DNA of 64,000 bases, taken from assembly GCF_041381155.1 (NCBI RefSeq), contig NC_091135.1, positions 310,001 to 374,000 of the forward strand. Reading direction: 5' to 3'. Within the stretch, counting starts at the first letter, position 1. Each line of letters opens with the position of its first letter. Of the stretch, positions 25,651 through 35,777 are shown in pieces. This stretch comes from Argopecten irradians (lineage: Eukaryota; Mollusca; Bivalvia; Pectinida; Pectinidae). The notes under the pieces were generated by a model, which did no database searches, was not told the DNA's origin, and worked only from the letters and a program-made list of their open reading frames with translations. Position numbers and translations under genes: made by a program.

Positions 25651-26058
25651 AGGAACACCTCGCTGTTGTTGTCTAGTTTTGTAGAAAACTTCCAAGGAAT
25701 TGCGAGTAACAGTGAATTACGTTATTATGACGTCACAAAGGTTCACGCTCAATTTCGCGCTGGATTTATAGATCTCGAATCAAGCACGTCATGTAGACGT
25801 TTACTGTACCGAGTAAAGAACGGACACGATGAATGTACTGGATCAAAAGGCTGCAAGCAGGTCTAATAATGTGAAAACAGACAATAAGTCATCCAAACCG
25901 GATTTACAAAGTGAATTATGTGTGCTATACGTCAATCTTCAATAGGATATTAAGTTTTTTTTTCCGTACGGTACGGTGTTGATAATTTTGTTAAGTGATT
26001 GTCGTATTCGTTTAATAAAAAAATACTCAACTGAAAAACTGGTGATTATGTAATAAAA

Positions 26059-26232
26059 CAAATATTCCATGGTTACTGTGCTCTAGTTCATAATATTTAC
26101 CCCTCGGTGATGGTAATCAACAAACGTTATATTGCACTCGGCCTTTCGCCTCGTGCAATATAACATTTGTTGATTACCATCACCTCGGGTTAAATATTAT
26201 GAACTAAAGCACAGTAACCCATGAAATATTTG
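26059..26232. repeat. Large palindrome with TTATATTGCAC centre
   Basis: Arms of about 83 bp, 26,059-26,141 and 26,150-26,232, differ at only a few positions; the loop is a few bases around CCTTTCGCC. Each arm runs from CAAATATT through TGATGGTAATCAACAAA to GTTATATTGCAC. It should form a strong cruciform or RNA hairpin. Confidence 0.85.
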
Positions 26233-26949
26233 TATAATATATACAAATTACATAAATACATACATTCACACGCACACCATTATAACACATACATTATAAA
26301 CTTAATACAGTAACTTCCATGATAACGTTATTCTCTTGATTAAATATAACATTTAAAATTGAGAAATAATGATTTATATCATTTAAGTATACATAATCAG
26401 TGCAGAAACGGTAGGAATTTGTAAAATATTTTAATACATAAAATACTGAACATTAATATTATCAATTATTTCTTGCATTTATTCTGATTTCAACAACTTT
26501 TTATTTTAATGTATCATTGTATAGAATACCAGAAGAAAAATATATTATAAAGTAATTGGATATGCAATAGACACGAAAGCATATATATGTATATATATGT
26601 ATTCTGTGATAGAATTTCAGTTATTTTATTGTAAAATGTGCAGAGATAACCTCAATACATACATCAGATACCTTGTATAGAAAGAATAACACTTCCCTAC
26701 AATATCCAGAAGCTAAAAACTTGACAATGAATATATAGTTATCTTTTAAATGATTTCAGTTCTCACAGGGATGTCGCCCCTTATTCAAAGGATGAACTTT
26801 AGACACTTGTGATAATTATGATCATTACAACATGGATTAACTTTACTTTGGAAATAATAAATAACTATAATCTGTACCTCATGAGCATACTTAAAAGCAG
26901 AGATGATATGCTTCGCTTTTAATCATATTAATAAAGACTAAAAATCATT
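26233..26949. other. No gene seen
   Basis: AT-rich sequence without a credible open frame or long repeat. 'GTCGCCCCTTATTCAAAGG' at about 26,772 echoes the decayed repeat at about 25,260. Confidence 0.5.
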
Positions 26950-27258
26950 TTAATGAGTATATAAATGAGTATATATCATCTCTAGTAATTCAGCACTCTC
27001 AGAAAGTCCCTGATTAAAAGACTTAGTTGAAGAAGATATATATTCGTGATAATTCTCAACTGGTGTCAACAGACAATACGTTTTGCTGACATTGTGCTTT
27101 ATGGGGGTTGTTTCTGGTATACCATTCATTCTTAGACTAAACTTGTAATTTCTGGAGTACTGTTCATTTCTCTGGGCTGTTGCTATTGCTTCATTTATCT
27201 TTCTTTGATGGTACACCAGAAGATCTTGCAATCTGCAATCTTTAATAGTGTTTCCCAC
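26950..27258 (-). pseudogene. LINE ORF1-like fragment (L1/Tx1 type)
   Basis: A 102-codon minus-strand frame contains NEQYSRNYKFSLRMNGIPET preceded by a helical stretch (KINEAIATAQR). This resembles the junction between the coiled coil and the RNA-binding domain of L1/Tx1 ORF1 proteins, where a 'QYSRRNN-R--GIPE' motif is usual. It is far too short for a full ORF1 and later sequence shows no further match. It could be the upstream ORF of the same minus-strand LINE whose ORF2 pieces lie at lower coordinates. Confidence 0.55.
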
Positions 27259-27259
27259 A

Positions 27260-28406
27260 GGAAAAAAAAGGCATGGTGCTGTGTTTTGAAAAGGGCACCT
27301 TGACCGCGATTAATAACCATCAGAGGGGCACAAAGGTTATATCGACGACTTCCAATACAAGGGAAAATCTTTAAAATTGTCTTGTTGTTTATATAATTCT
27401 GGTTCAACTTAATATCATTTAAATGCTTTAAACTCTCTGAGTTGCTAAGTAATATGAGGACATCTATTTAATTATTCTGAGTGAACAAAATGATTTTGGA
27501 AATTGTAATCTGCCGATCATATGATCATGACTATAATTGATTCACAAGAAAGATCTAAATTTCATTTATATTAATTAAAAGAATGGGAAAAAATGCAAAA
27601 TGTGTTCCTTTATTTCAATCCAATTACCTTTATTTTAATATATATCTTTATTGAAATATTAAAAATACTGTATTGAATTGAATAAGATAACATGTTTCAT
27701 AATAATGGATAATTAATGAAAATAATGTTCTAAATGTACAAGCACTAAATTAAGAAAATACAGATAATTGTTAGAGTAGTATTCAAAATATTTTAATTTA
27801 ATCTGATAAAGAAAAAAATTGATTTCTTTTTAATTTGATTTATCTAAATTATTTTGCTATTAATAATTTTATTATTATTAATATATCTTTTCTAAAAATA
27901 AATTCCCATTAAAATTCTAAAAAAAATAATACCGTTTTCATTTTTAAAAACGTGAATATTAGTAAAAATCCTGAAATTCAATACCTCCGGATCTACTTTT
28001 ACAATACACCCAAAATGGCGGCCATTACGATTGCAAAGCTTGTGACATTCATCAGATATAGATAGGCCTATTAACATTAAAAACGTGAGTAAATCATTTA
28101 CAGTTGTAAGCAGTATTTGTTTTTGAAGTACTGCTCACTAGCTGTAGTCATAAAACTTATTGAAAGGCCAGCTGATTGTTTTCTAGGCTGCCGATCGGCT
28201 GCTTGACTTCAGCTTACGTAATACACAGACCTGAAAATGACACCACAAGCCAAGGTGGAAATAGCCCAAGGCTGCTAATTAGGGCCACTGGGGTGTTGGT
28301 CAGCGGTCAGGGAGTGGGTCACACCTCTTTTGTTTACTTAATTATCAAGCCACTGCCTGGTATTTTGGTAGTTTAGTAAAAGTGTACTGGGGACAAACAG
28401 GGCAGG
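27260..28406. other. No gene seen; flank of the Harbinger element
   Basis: AT-rich from 27,560 to 27,900, then mixed sequence. Short open frames at 27,892-28,077 (minus) and 28,176-28,376 (plus) have no recognisable features. Confidence 0.5.
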
Positions 28407-28545
28407 GCCCGGTTTCATGAACGTTCCTTAACTTTAAGGAGCTCCTTAAATCTCGATTTTCCTTAAATTTAAGTAGTTCCTTAACTTAAATAAAAATGCG
28501 TTTCACAAAGCTTCCTTAACTTAAATTCGTCCTTAACTTTAAGAG
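28407..28545. repeat. Left terminal inverted repeat of the Harbinger element
   Basis: Starts GCCCGGTTTCATGAACGTTC, then repeated TTCCTTAACTT / CCTTAAAT words, and an inner block AATGCGTTTCAC also found inverted in the right end. The similarity to the right end is imperfect but extends over more than 100 bp. Confidence 0.85.
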
Positions 28546-28621
28546 ATTCCTTAAATATTTAAGGCCTTAGTTCCCCCTTCCTTAAATTGTTAAGGAGCTT
28601 CTTACCTAGGAAGCAGACGAC

Positions 28622-30581
28622 ATGTTGCTTCATGTTAGAAGAGCGCAGAGGCGACGTTTACGTAGAAGAAAACAAAGAACATTTAGAAGAAGAGAGGAGA
28701 ATCATGATGATGATGAACTCTTCGCTCGGTATAGGTTTTGTGCAGCAACCCTCGCATTTTTAGTTGAATTATTGAGTCCTGTATTGGAAAAAGGCACAAG
28801 GAGGTCGATGGCACTGACAGCAAAGATTCAATTATTAGTTGCTCTTCGTTTTTTCGCTTCTGGATCTTTTTATCGAGTTGTGGGAGATACGTTTGGGGTT
28901 TCTGTTGCAACCGTCTCCCGATGCGTGTCCAACGTATCCATTGCCTTGTGTCGGATTGCCCACCGGTTTATCACTGTCCCGGTAGGGAATGCTGCATCCG
29001 AGACAAAACGTGGTTTTTTTGATATTGCTGGTAAGTTCAAAACGAAACTTTCGACACCTTTTCCATCCATCCGGAACTCCTCGGGGAATAGATATTACAT
29101 AATTTCTCGAGATAATACCCGATGAGTTCAGGATGCTTTTCCATTCATATGTATTATATGTAGGGTAATACTAAATTCAGGATAAAAATAACGAGACGTA
29201 CTAAATTTAGGAAAAAATAACGGGGCATACTAAATACAGAATAAAATAATGGGTCATACACAGGAAAAAATGCATACACGTTTTACGTACGTTATAAAAC
29301 GCATGTAAAACGCATGTTGAGGACCACGCATGTAAAACGTACGTACGAAACGTATGTACATGTGTTAAACATGCGTAATACGCATGGTAAACAGACGTAA
29401 AACGTAAACGCATGTGAAACGGACGTATCAAAACATGTGTTAACGTTATACATACGTTTGATCCTATTACAAAATCCACTTTTTTTGTTTTTATGTACAT
29501 TTACATTGTCTTTGAAGTTCCACCATATATTTGTCATTTTCAAAAGTAAAGTTTAATTCCATTTTATTTGTATTTTCGGTTCCTGTCCAATGACTGATAT
29601 TTTTTTCATACATAGTACATGTATGTTGTTTGTTTGTTTGTTTGATTAATTAACGTCCTATCAACAGCTATGGTCATGTAAGGACGGTCTCCCATGTATG
29701 CGGTGTGTTGCGTGTATGTTGTGCGAGGTGCGTGTTTTGGGAGACTGCGGTATATTCATGTTGTGTCTTCTTGTATAGTGGAACTGTTGCCCTTTTTATA
29801 GTGCTATATCACTGAAGCATGCCGCCGAAGACACCAAGCAACACACCCCACCCGGTCACATTATACTGACAACGGGCGAAGCAGTCGTCCCACTCCCTGT
29901 TTGCTGAGCGCTAAGCAGGAGCAGAAACTACCACTTTTATAGACTTTGGTGTGTCTCGGCCAGGGGACAGAACCCAGAGCCTTCCTCACAGGGGCGAACG
30001 CTCAACCCAAGGCCAAAAGTGAGGCGGTGCCAAGGGAGGCATTAGGAAAGATAAAGTTAGTTAGGAAGAAGAGAAAAGATAAGATCCTAAATTTAGTCGC
30101 CTTTTACGATCATATCAATAGGGGCAGCAGGTACAATTCTAACGCCCTACCTGCAGGGCATGTATGTTGTATTTACAAACGAGTGACTACATTGATAAAT
30201 TTCATAATCTTAAGATGATTTTATTTTTCCTACATCAATTTGTCCTTAACGTCACTTTATCACTTACATTTTAAAGGCTAAAATCTTTACTGAAGTCGTT
30301 TGAAATAAAGCGCTGGTCAGCTGATATTGATCATATGTATTCAGAGCATTAGTCTTCAAAACTGTTAAAATTTAAACTTAAAAATACGGAATCCACATTA
30401 GCGGTTTTGTTTCTGTTGACAATCAGTAGATGTACATGTAATTGTAGACCTACATGTATCTATTCTATCATGAGGCTAATATGAGGTTCACTACACAATG
30501 TAAGTTGGTAGAAGACATATATAGATAAAATGAAACCAAACCATAGAGGCTATCAAACATGTATTTGCATATTGGAGTATC

Positions 30582-30617
<36 letters not shown>

Positions 30618-33600
30618 ATTGCAGGTCTTCAATAACATTGATAAAACTAATGTTTTACGTGTAACTAGTAGGGTTATTTTAACAGACGTCCGTTTTACAT
30701 GTGGTGGAAAACAAACGTACGTAAAACATATGTTAAACATACGTTTAACGCATGTTTTGTTCAAACGTACATTTTACGCATGGTGGCCAAAACATACGTA
30801 AAACGCATGTTTAAACATACCGTTTTAACGCATGTTTTTTCAAACCTGAACGTATGTAAAACATGCGTTGCACTTCATGCTGTGTACTATAATACTGAAA
30901 GCATAATACACTAATTAACGTTAGTTCTATATCAATTAGTGAATTTTGAGATTACATTTTATACATTTTATCTATTATCAAATTTAAAAAAAATACACTC
31001 AACTAACCTTGTTTCAATAGGGATAAGTTATCTCACGTGATATGAAATTCTGATACGATATCTCGTCCAAAACAGTAGACATATTACTATATATACTAAT
31101 TACAGTAAGTGCGATACACTTCACAATAATACTAGACATATTGAAATATACATGATAATAGTAGCATACTGCTAGGGATAGATGATGCATACATTTACCA
31201 AAGATGCTGATATATGTAAAAAGTATATACATGTACTATATTCTCTAATATCTTGCATGGCATTTCACGCGCGCAGATTAATTTGTGTTAGAATGGAGCT
31301 CGGGACAACTACAATGTGCATAGATGTACCATATTCGCCGTAATTTGTGCCAAATTTAATAAAATTCAATCCCGCTCCATGCATACATGTATAATTCAAT
31401 TTTGCCTGTTACGAGCATTTTCATTGGCTTCAAAATTTACTTTATCAACCAATAAAGGAAAAAATGACGTCGCCGTTTGTGACGTTGCTTCTGATTGGCT
31501 GAGATGACGGCGTAATGATTTCATAGACAAAATAGTCCCAAAATGAATTTGAGTATTGAAAAGATTATCTTTAGTAAATTGAATTATAAGGATTAATTTG
31601 AATAGATTGTTTACGTTATGGAGATATACATGTAACACAAAAATCTGAGAGAACTCTCATCATAAACCGCTCCGCTTCGCGATTTATTTAGAGTACACTC
31701 AGATTTTTGTGTTACATGTATATCTCCATAACATAAACAATCTATTCAAGTTAATCCTTAAATATATACTGTACTTGTATATATCATAGATTTCATAAAA
31801 ATATATCGTTCACTCTGAGATAATTTAACAATTTAAATATGAACTTGATTTACATTGGAAGAAAAGCTGACTTTTATATGATTATAAATCCTGCCTATGT
31901 TTCATGTATGTTTTCAGAATAAATCTATGTATCTATAGGTAGCTCAGTTGGTAGAGCATTCGACTAGAATTCGGAGGGTCCGGGTTCGAATCCTTGGCTA
32001 CATTTTCTCCTCTCCTGACCAATATATATAACGTCACACACTAATGCATGTGGATGAATATACATGCATGGCATTCAATGATTTAATCATAAGCTTTTAA
32101 CAACAACAATTCTTTCTTTCTATAGATATATTTTTAATCAATTTGGTAACCAGCAAATACAATTTTTACAATACCATTCATCATTCTCATCTTATTTCAT
32201 TCTCTCATAATTATGTCATTATATATATATTTTGTAATTCTAATACATTTAGCTATAGCCTACATATCGCCCTTTCTTATCACATTTAGATAGCAGGCTA
32301 ATTTAAGCATGGACAAATTTTCAACACAATTAAAATTTTACCATTCAGCATTCCATTATCCTTTCATTCCATTATCCTTTCATTCCATAAGTGATTCTCT
32401 ATCTTACCACATACATGTACCATGGGTATATAAAGAATTTACATTCAACATTCTTGAATTTCTTTCATTTTATACCGGTATTTCATTATCATTCATATGC
32501 AAAGTTTCTTATTTGTCATACATGTATTTACATAATTATTTTTCATTGTCACAGTAAAATATATTTTAGATGCAAGTGAACAGTTTAAGATCCCACTTCA
32601 ACTACTTACCTGAACAGCAAAGATGATTGTGATAAAAATACAGTCCCTGAAAATGACAGACCTATAGCTATAGCCTGATACAACTTTTTATTTCTTTATA
32701 AATTACCTCCCCTTGTTTTTTTTTTTTTAATTTTGTTAAATTAATCAAAATGTATATTTCGAGGAAATTGTTAGTACTGGGTAACTCACGAAATGCACCA
32801 TGCAGCTGCAAAGCGTGGCATTATCCCCCGCACTCCACAGTTGGAATAAAACCCACATACATCAAGGTTAAAGTAACAATGATTCAAGTATAACTCTAAA
32901 TGTATGTGAATATTGCAAAACTTAAAAAAAATAACAGCAGTTAACAGCAAGAGATCACAGAGGGATCTTGGCGCCCAACAAAGAATGATCTATGTCTGAC
33001 AATGGAAAGATGGATCTTTTCTCTGCTTTTCAAACTTCTACTAACAACTACACATAAAATTTGAGAGAGATCCTTTCATTACTTTCGGAGATATATCGCA
33101 GTAACAAACTTCAATTATCAAAATCCAAGATGGCTATGTGTCTGCCATCTTGTTCATCGATTGGTCCCAAAATGCAATATGCATAACTAGAGCCCTAGAG
33201 GAACATGCATATCAAATTTGAAAAAGATCCCTTTCTTACTTTCTGAGAAATGTTAAAGGGCCACTATCTTTCCGAAACGGCTTTTAATTTTTAAAATAGG
33301 AATGTAAAACGAGATCAATAATTTTGTAGAGTCGCAGAAGTTATTAACTATACGCTTACTAGCACACTTATCATCACCTTCAGAACTGTTTAATTAGAAT
33401 AATTAAAATGTTAATTTTCATAACGCGGGTCGTTTTATGTTTCCCGCCGTCGTCCTAAATGCCGCGCGGTAGTTGACTATCACTGCGCCAGACGGCAAAA
33501 CAGCGAAATGAATCTCCACTGTTATCGTACATTAGACAGGAAATCTTGCATATGTTTGGTGTTGTAACCTCATCTAAAGCCATCGATATATATTTTCTTT

Positions 33601-35504
33601 TGTTATTAATGTTTCAAAGAAACCTTTAAATTTTGCTCCGGAAAGGTAGTGGGCCTTTAACGGACGGAAGGAAGGACAGACATACCATGGACGAAAGGCG
33701 ATTTGAATAGATAATCTGATGATGGTGGGCTAAAAAGAAACTGTAATTTGGTATTTTTGACTGAGTTTCCATGGTAACATTAACAAGAGGCCCATAACCT
33801 CTCCTTATTTTTTTAATTACTTTAAACTGTGGTATTATTTCCTAACCTGATGAAATCTCTCCAAGAATTATGTCCCCTTCACAAGTGTCTTCATTTTTAG
33901 AACAATGAATTGAAAGAGATGTACCCGTATCTTTTTTCACAGGATTTCCTAACGTGATTGGAGCAGTGGACGGAACTTTCATTCGGATTATAGCTCCTAA
34001 GACAAATGAAAATGACTTTGTTAACAGGAAAGGCTTTCACAGCCTTAATGTACAAGTAGGTACTAAAAAGTATAATTTATCGCCCTTGAAAAGTACATTT
34101 ATTTTTAGGTTGCTATGGACATACATGTATAAAGCAGTACAAGTGTCCGATTAGGAATTCATGTGTCTGATCTTTGTGAATATTTTAATGATTCACTATT
34201 AACAGGTATTTCACAGCACCATGCTCTTGTAATTATTTGAATTACATATATTTTATAGATGATGTGTGATCATCGCCTCCGTATTACCAACTGCTATGCT
34301 GATTGGCCAGGTTCAGCACATGACCAACGCATTTTCAAGAACAGTCACTTAGGAAGAAACCTTGAGAATGGTAATAGAAATCAACAAATGTAAAACCAAA
34401 CTAGAATTTGCATTGAATAATTTAACTGTTTTTTCACAAACACAGAATTTTGGTCATGGTCATTCATATAAACAAACTGGGTACCCCTTTATCTCAACGT
34501 GCTGCAGGTCTATTTCAGTCTGTAGGCCTTTCAATAGTTGACAAGCCTTTTGAAATTTTTAGGATTGTTGGCCCTTGTGACTTTGAATGAAGGTCAAGGT
34601 GATTCATATCAACAAACTTTAAAGCTATTTATGTCAGAATATTTACATTTACTTGTAACTTCTAACCAAGGCAAATTGAAGGATATGACGGTATAACCGA
34701 CGCCCAAAACGTGACCTTTATGACGTCACTAATGTTGACGTGATGACGTCAACTGATCACCGTCAAAATAGCTGTTCCATTTTGTGGATTAAATCGTCGT
34801 TGATGGTCTAGCTTAAACAACGTAAATGCAGAGATCCTAAAATGAGTTGATAATGTAAATATAAGCATTAACCTATCTTCCTAAGGCATCTATAGTTTAT
34901 ATAGATGCCAGAGCTATGGAGACAATCATCTCATAATGCGCTAGCACGCATTATGAAGATTGTCTGCAAAGCTCTGGCATCTATATAGACCATAGATGCC
35001 ATAGGAAGTTAGTTTAATGCTTAAATACTTAAGACTTAATATGTATGTATAATTTACCAATGAACTAAACTTCTTGTCATATGCATTAAATTTGGATTGT
35101 ATGTTTTTAAAAACTTGTCTGTTTCAGGACAATATGATGGCATCATATTAGGGGATTCGGCATATCAGTGCACGACACACGTGATCTCACCATACATGGT
35201 AGCTGACACTGCATCCAAACTAAGATTAAATAATGCTCTGTGTAAAACAAGGGTTTTGATTGAACAGACGTATGGTGTTCTAAAAAGGCGATTTGCCTGT
35301 TTGGGATCATGTTTACGTGTTGCTCCAAAGAAGGCAGCACAGATTGTATTAGCATGTGCTGTGTTGCATAATATTGGTATAGAGCGAGGAGATATTGTCC
35401 ACTTTGATGTAGATGGAATCGGGGAAGAAGGGGATTTTGATTTTGAAACTAATGAAGGAGAAGGTGGAAGGAGAGAATTCATACGGCGGACATACTTCCC
35501 ATAA
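28622..35504 (+). CDS. Harbinger (HARBI1-like) DDE transposase, four exons
   Basis: Exons: 28,622-29,030, 33,943-34,055, 34,259-34,370, 35,128-35,504. All introns are GT-AG (donors GTAAGT, GTAGGT, GTAATA; acceptors CAG, TAG, CAG) and phases join in frame to give 336 aa, close to the usual length near 350. The N-terminus is very basic (residues 6-25); residues about 67-106 look like a helix-turn-helix ([20 protein letters not shown]). The DDE_Tnp_4 catalytic core follows: D146 in IGAVDGTF, D221 in ILGDSAYQ, E257 in IEQTYG, a DD35E spacing. [11 protein letters not shown] and [12 protein letters not shown] are family landmarks. The enzyme cuts and joins element ends in the nucleus. No stop or frameshift is seen. 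The first ATG after the left end is used as start. Intron 1 (4.9 kb) is swollen by repeats, which may reduce correct splicing. Confidence 0.9.
29273..29460. repeat. Self-complementary ACGCATGT/ACGTACGT-rich patch 1
   Basis: Dense overlapping words AAACGCATGT, ACGTACGT, ACATGCGT and AAACGTA make a degenerate short tandem that is its own reverse complement in many places. A sister patch lies at 30,655-30,870. It lies within intron 1 of the transposase gene. Confidence 0.65.
29629..30151. mobile_element. Dispersed repeat of about 520 bp
   Basis: Begins with a (TTTG)n run and 'ATTAACGTCCTATCAACAGC', passes 'TATGGTCATGTAAGGACGG', and ends near 'CCTACCTGCAGGGC'. I recognise this as an abundant interspersed repeat of bivalve genomes but cannot name it. 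An internal open frame (29,946-30,218) lies in it and is not taken as a gene. Confidence 0.55.
30585..30616. repeat. Poly(A) run, 32 bases
   Basis: Uninterrupted A tract. It may be a retroposed tail; no body is recognisable to its left. Confidence 0.9.
30655..30870. repeat. Self-complementary ACGCATGT/ACGTACGT-rich patch 2
   Basis: Same word composition as 29,273-29,460 (AACATACG, AAAACGCATG, ACGTACGT). The two patches bracket about 1.2 kb that includes the 520-bp dispersed repeat and the poly(A) run, so they may be the arms of one disrupted element. Confidence 0.6.
31393..31760. mobile_element. Fold-back element, copy 3 (368 bp)
   Basis: Same family as 22,824-23,175, with scattered substitutions and a six-base CATGTA insertion mirrored in both hairpin arms (ATATACATGTAAC and GTTACATGTATAT). 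It lies in intron 1 of the Harbinger transposase, outside the satellite. The mirrored insertion shows the arms change together, by gene conversion or by origin from a different subfamily. Confidence 0.85.
31927..32003 (+). ncRNA. tRNA-like sequence (tRNA pseudogene or SINE head)
   Basis: TAGCTCAGTTGG fits the polymerase III A box and GGTTCGAATCC the B box. A D arm (GCTC/GAGC), an anticodon arm (TTCGA-CTAGAAT-TCGGA) and a T loop TTCGAAT are present. The 3' GCTACAT pairs with ATGTATC at the 5' end with one mismatch, but six extra bases separate that strand from the D arm, and the T stem has a mismatch. The loop would place AGA as anticodon (serine), yet there is no long variable arm. It is therefore not a functional serine tRNA. 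Confidence 0.7.
32945..33720. mobile_element. Dispersed repeat interrupted by a MITE
   Basis: Left part begins 'AACAGCAAGAGATCACAGAG' and contains 'ATCCAAGATGGC' and 'GAGAAATG'; right part resumes with 'CGGACGGAAGGAAGGACAG'. The two halves make one element if the 33,253-33,660 insertion is removed. A related terminal word, AACAAGAGGCCCA, follows at about 33,782 and is the reverse complement of the end word of the 15,926-16,564 repeat. Confidence 0.55.
33253..33660. mobile_element. TTAA-flanked MITE (piggyBac-like), 408 bp
   Basis: Ends are TTAAAGGGCCACTATCTTTC and, inverted, TTAAAGGCCCACTACCTTTC, matching at 20 of 22 positions including CG after these. Both borders are the TTAA target site. 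TTAA duplication is the hallmark of piggyBac-type transposition. There is no coding capacity, so it was mobilised in trans. It is nested in the repeat at 32,945-33,720. Confidence 0.8.
34862..35024. repeat. Large imperfect palindrome in transposase intron 3
   Basis: Arms of about 75-80 bp: TAAGCATTAA...GGCATCTATAGT...GCCAGAGCT...GACAATC and the mirrored sequence ending TTAATGCTTA, closing on GCGCTAGCACGC. Several mismatches. It is entirely within intron 34,371-35,127. Confidence 0.8.
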
Positions 35505-35777
35505 ACTTGATAGCATGATTTTCAAATATGTCTATCTCAACTTTAACATTCAGGGCCCTGCATGTAGTTCAAAGAATAATTAGTTTAATCACATTATTAG
35601 TGAAATTTTCAATTCCCATTCACTGCAAAATTTGTTATCATATCTTCACTAAAATCTGCAAGAAAGTAAAGAAAAGCTTTTGAAGATTTCAATTCTAAAT
35701 TATGTGATGTGTAAGAAGAGGAAACTATGGCTGAAGATTTTGGCACTCTTTAGTTGCCTATTGGAAAAAGAGATTGT

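Noticed and set aside
25513..25866. 117-codon open frame on the plus strand
   Set aside because: Its first half is the TTATATTGCACG repeat cluster, and no domain or splice context supports it.
28176..28376. Short plus-strand frame before the Harbinger left end
   Set aside because: No family feature; nearby sequence looks like another decayed repeat.
31927..32003. Functional serine tRNA (AGA)
   Set aside because: It lacks the long variable arm, has a T-stem mismatch and six extra bases before the D arm.
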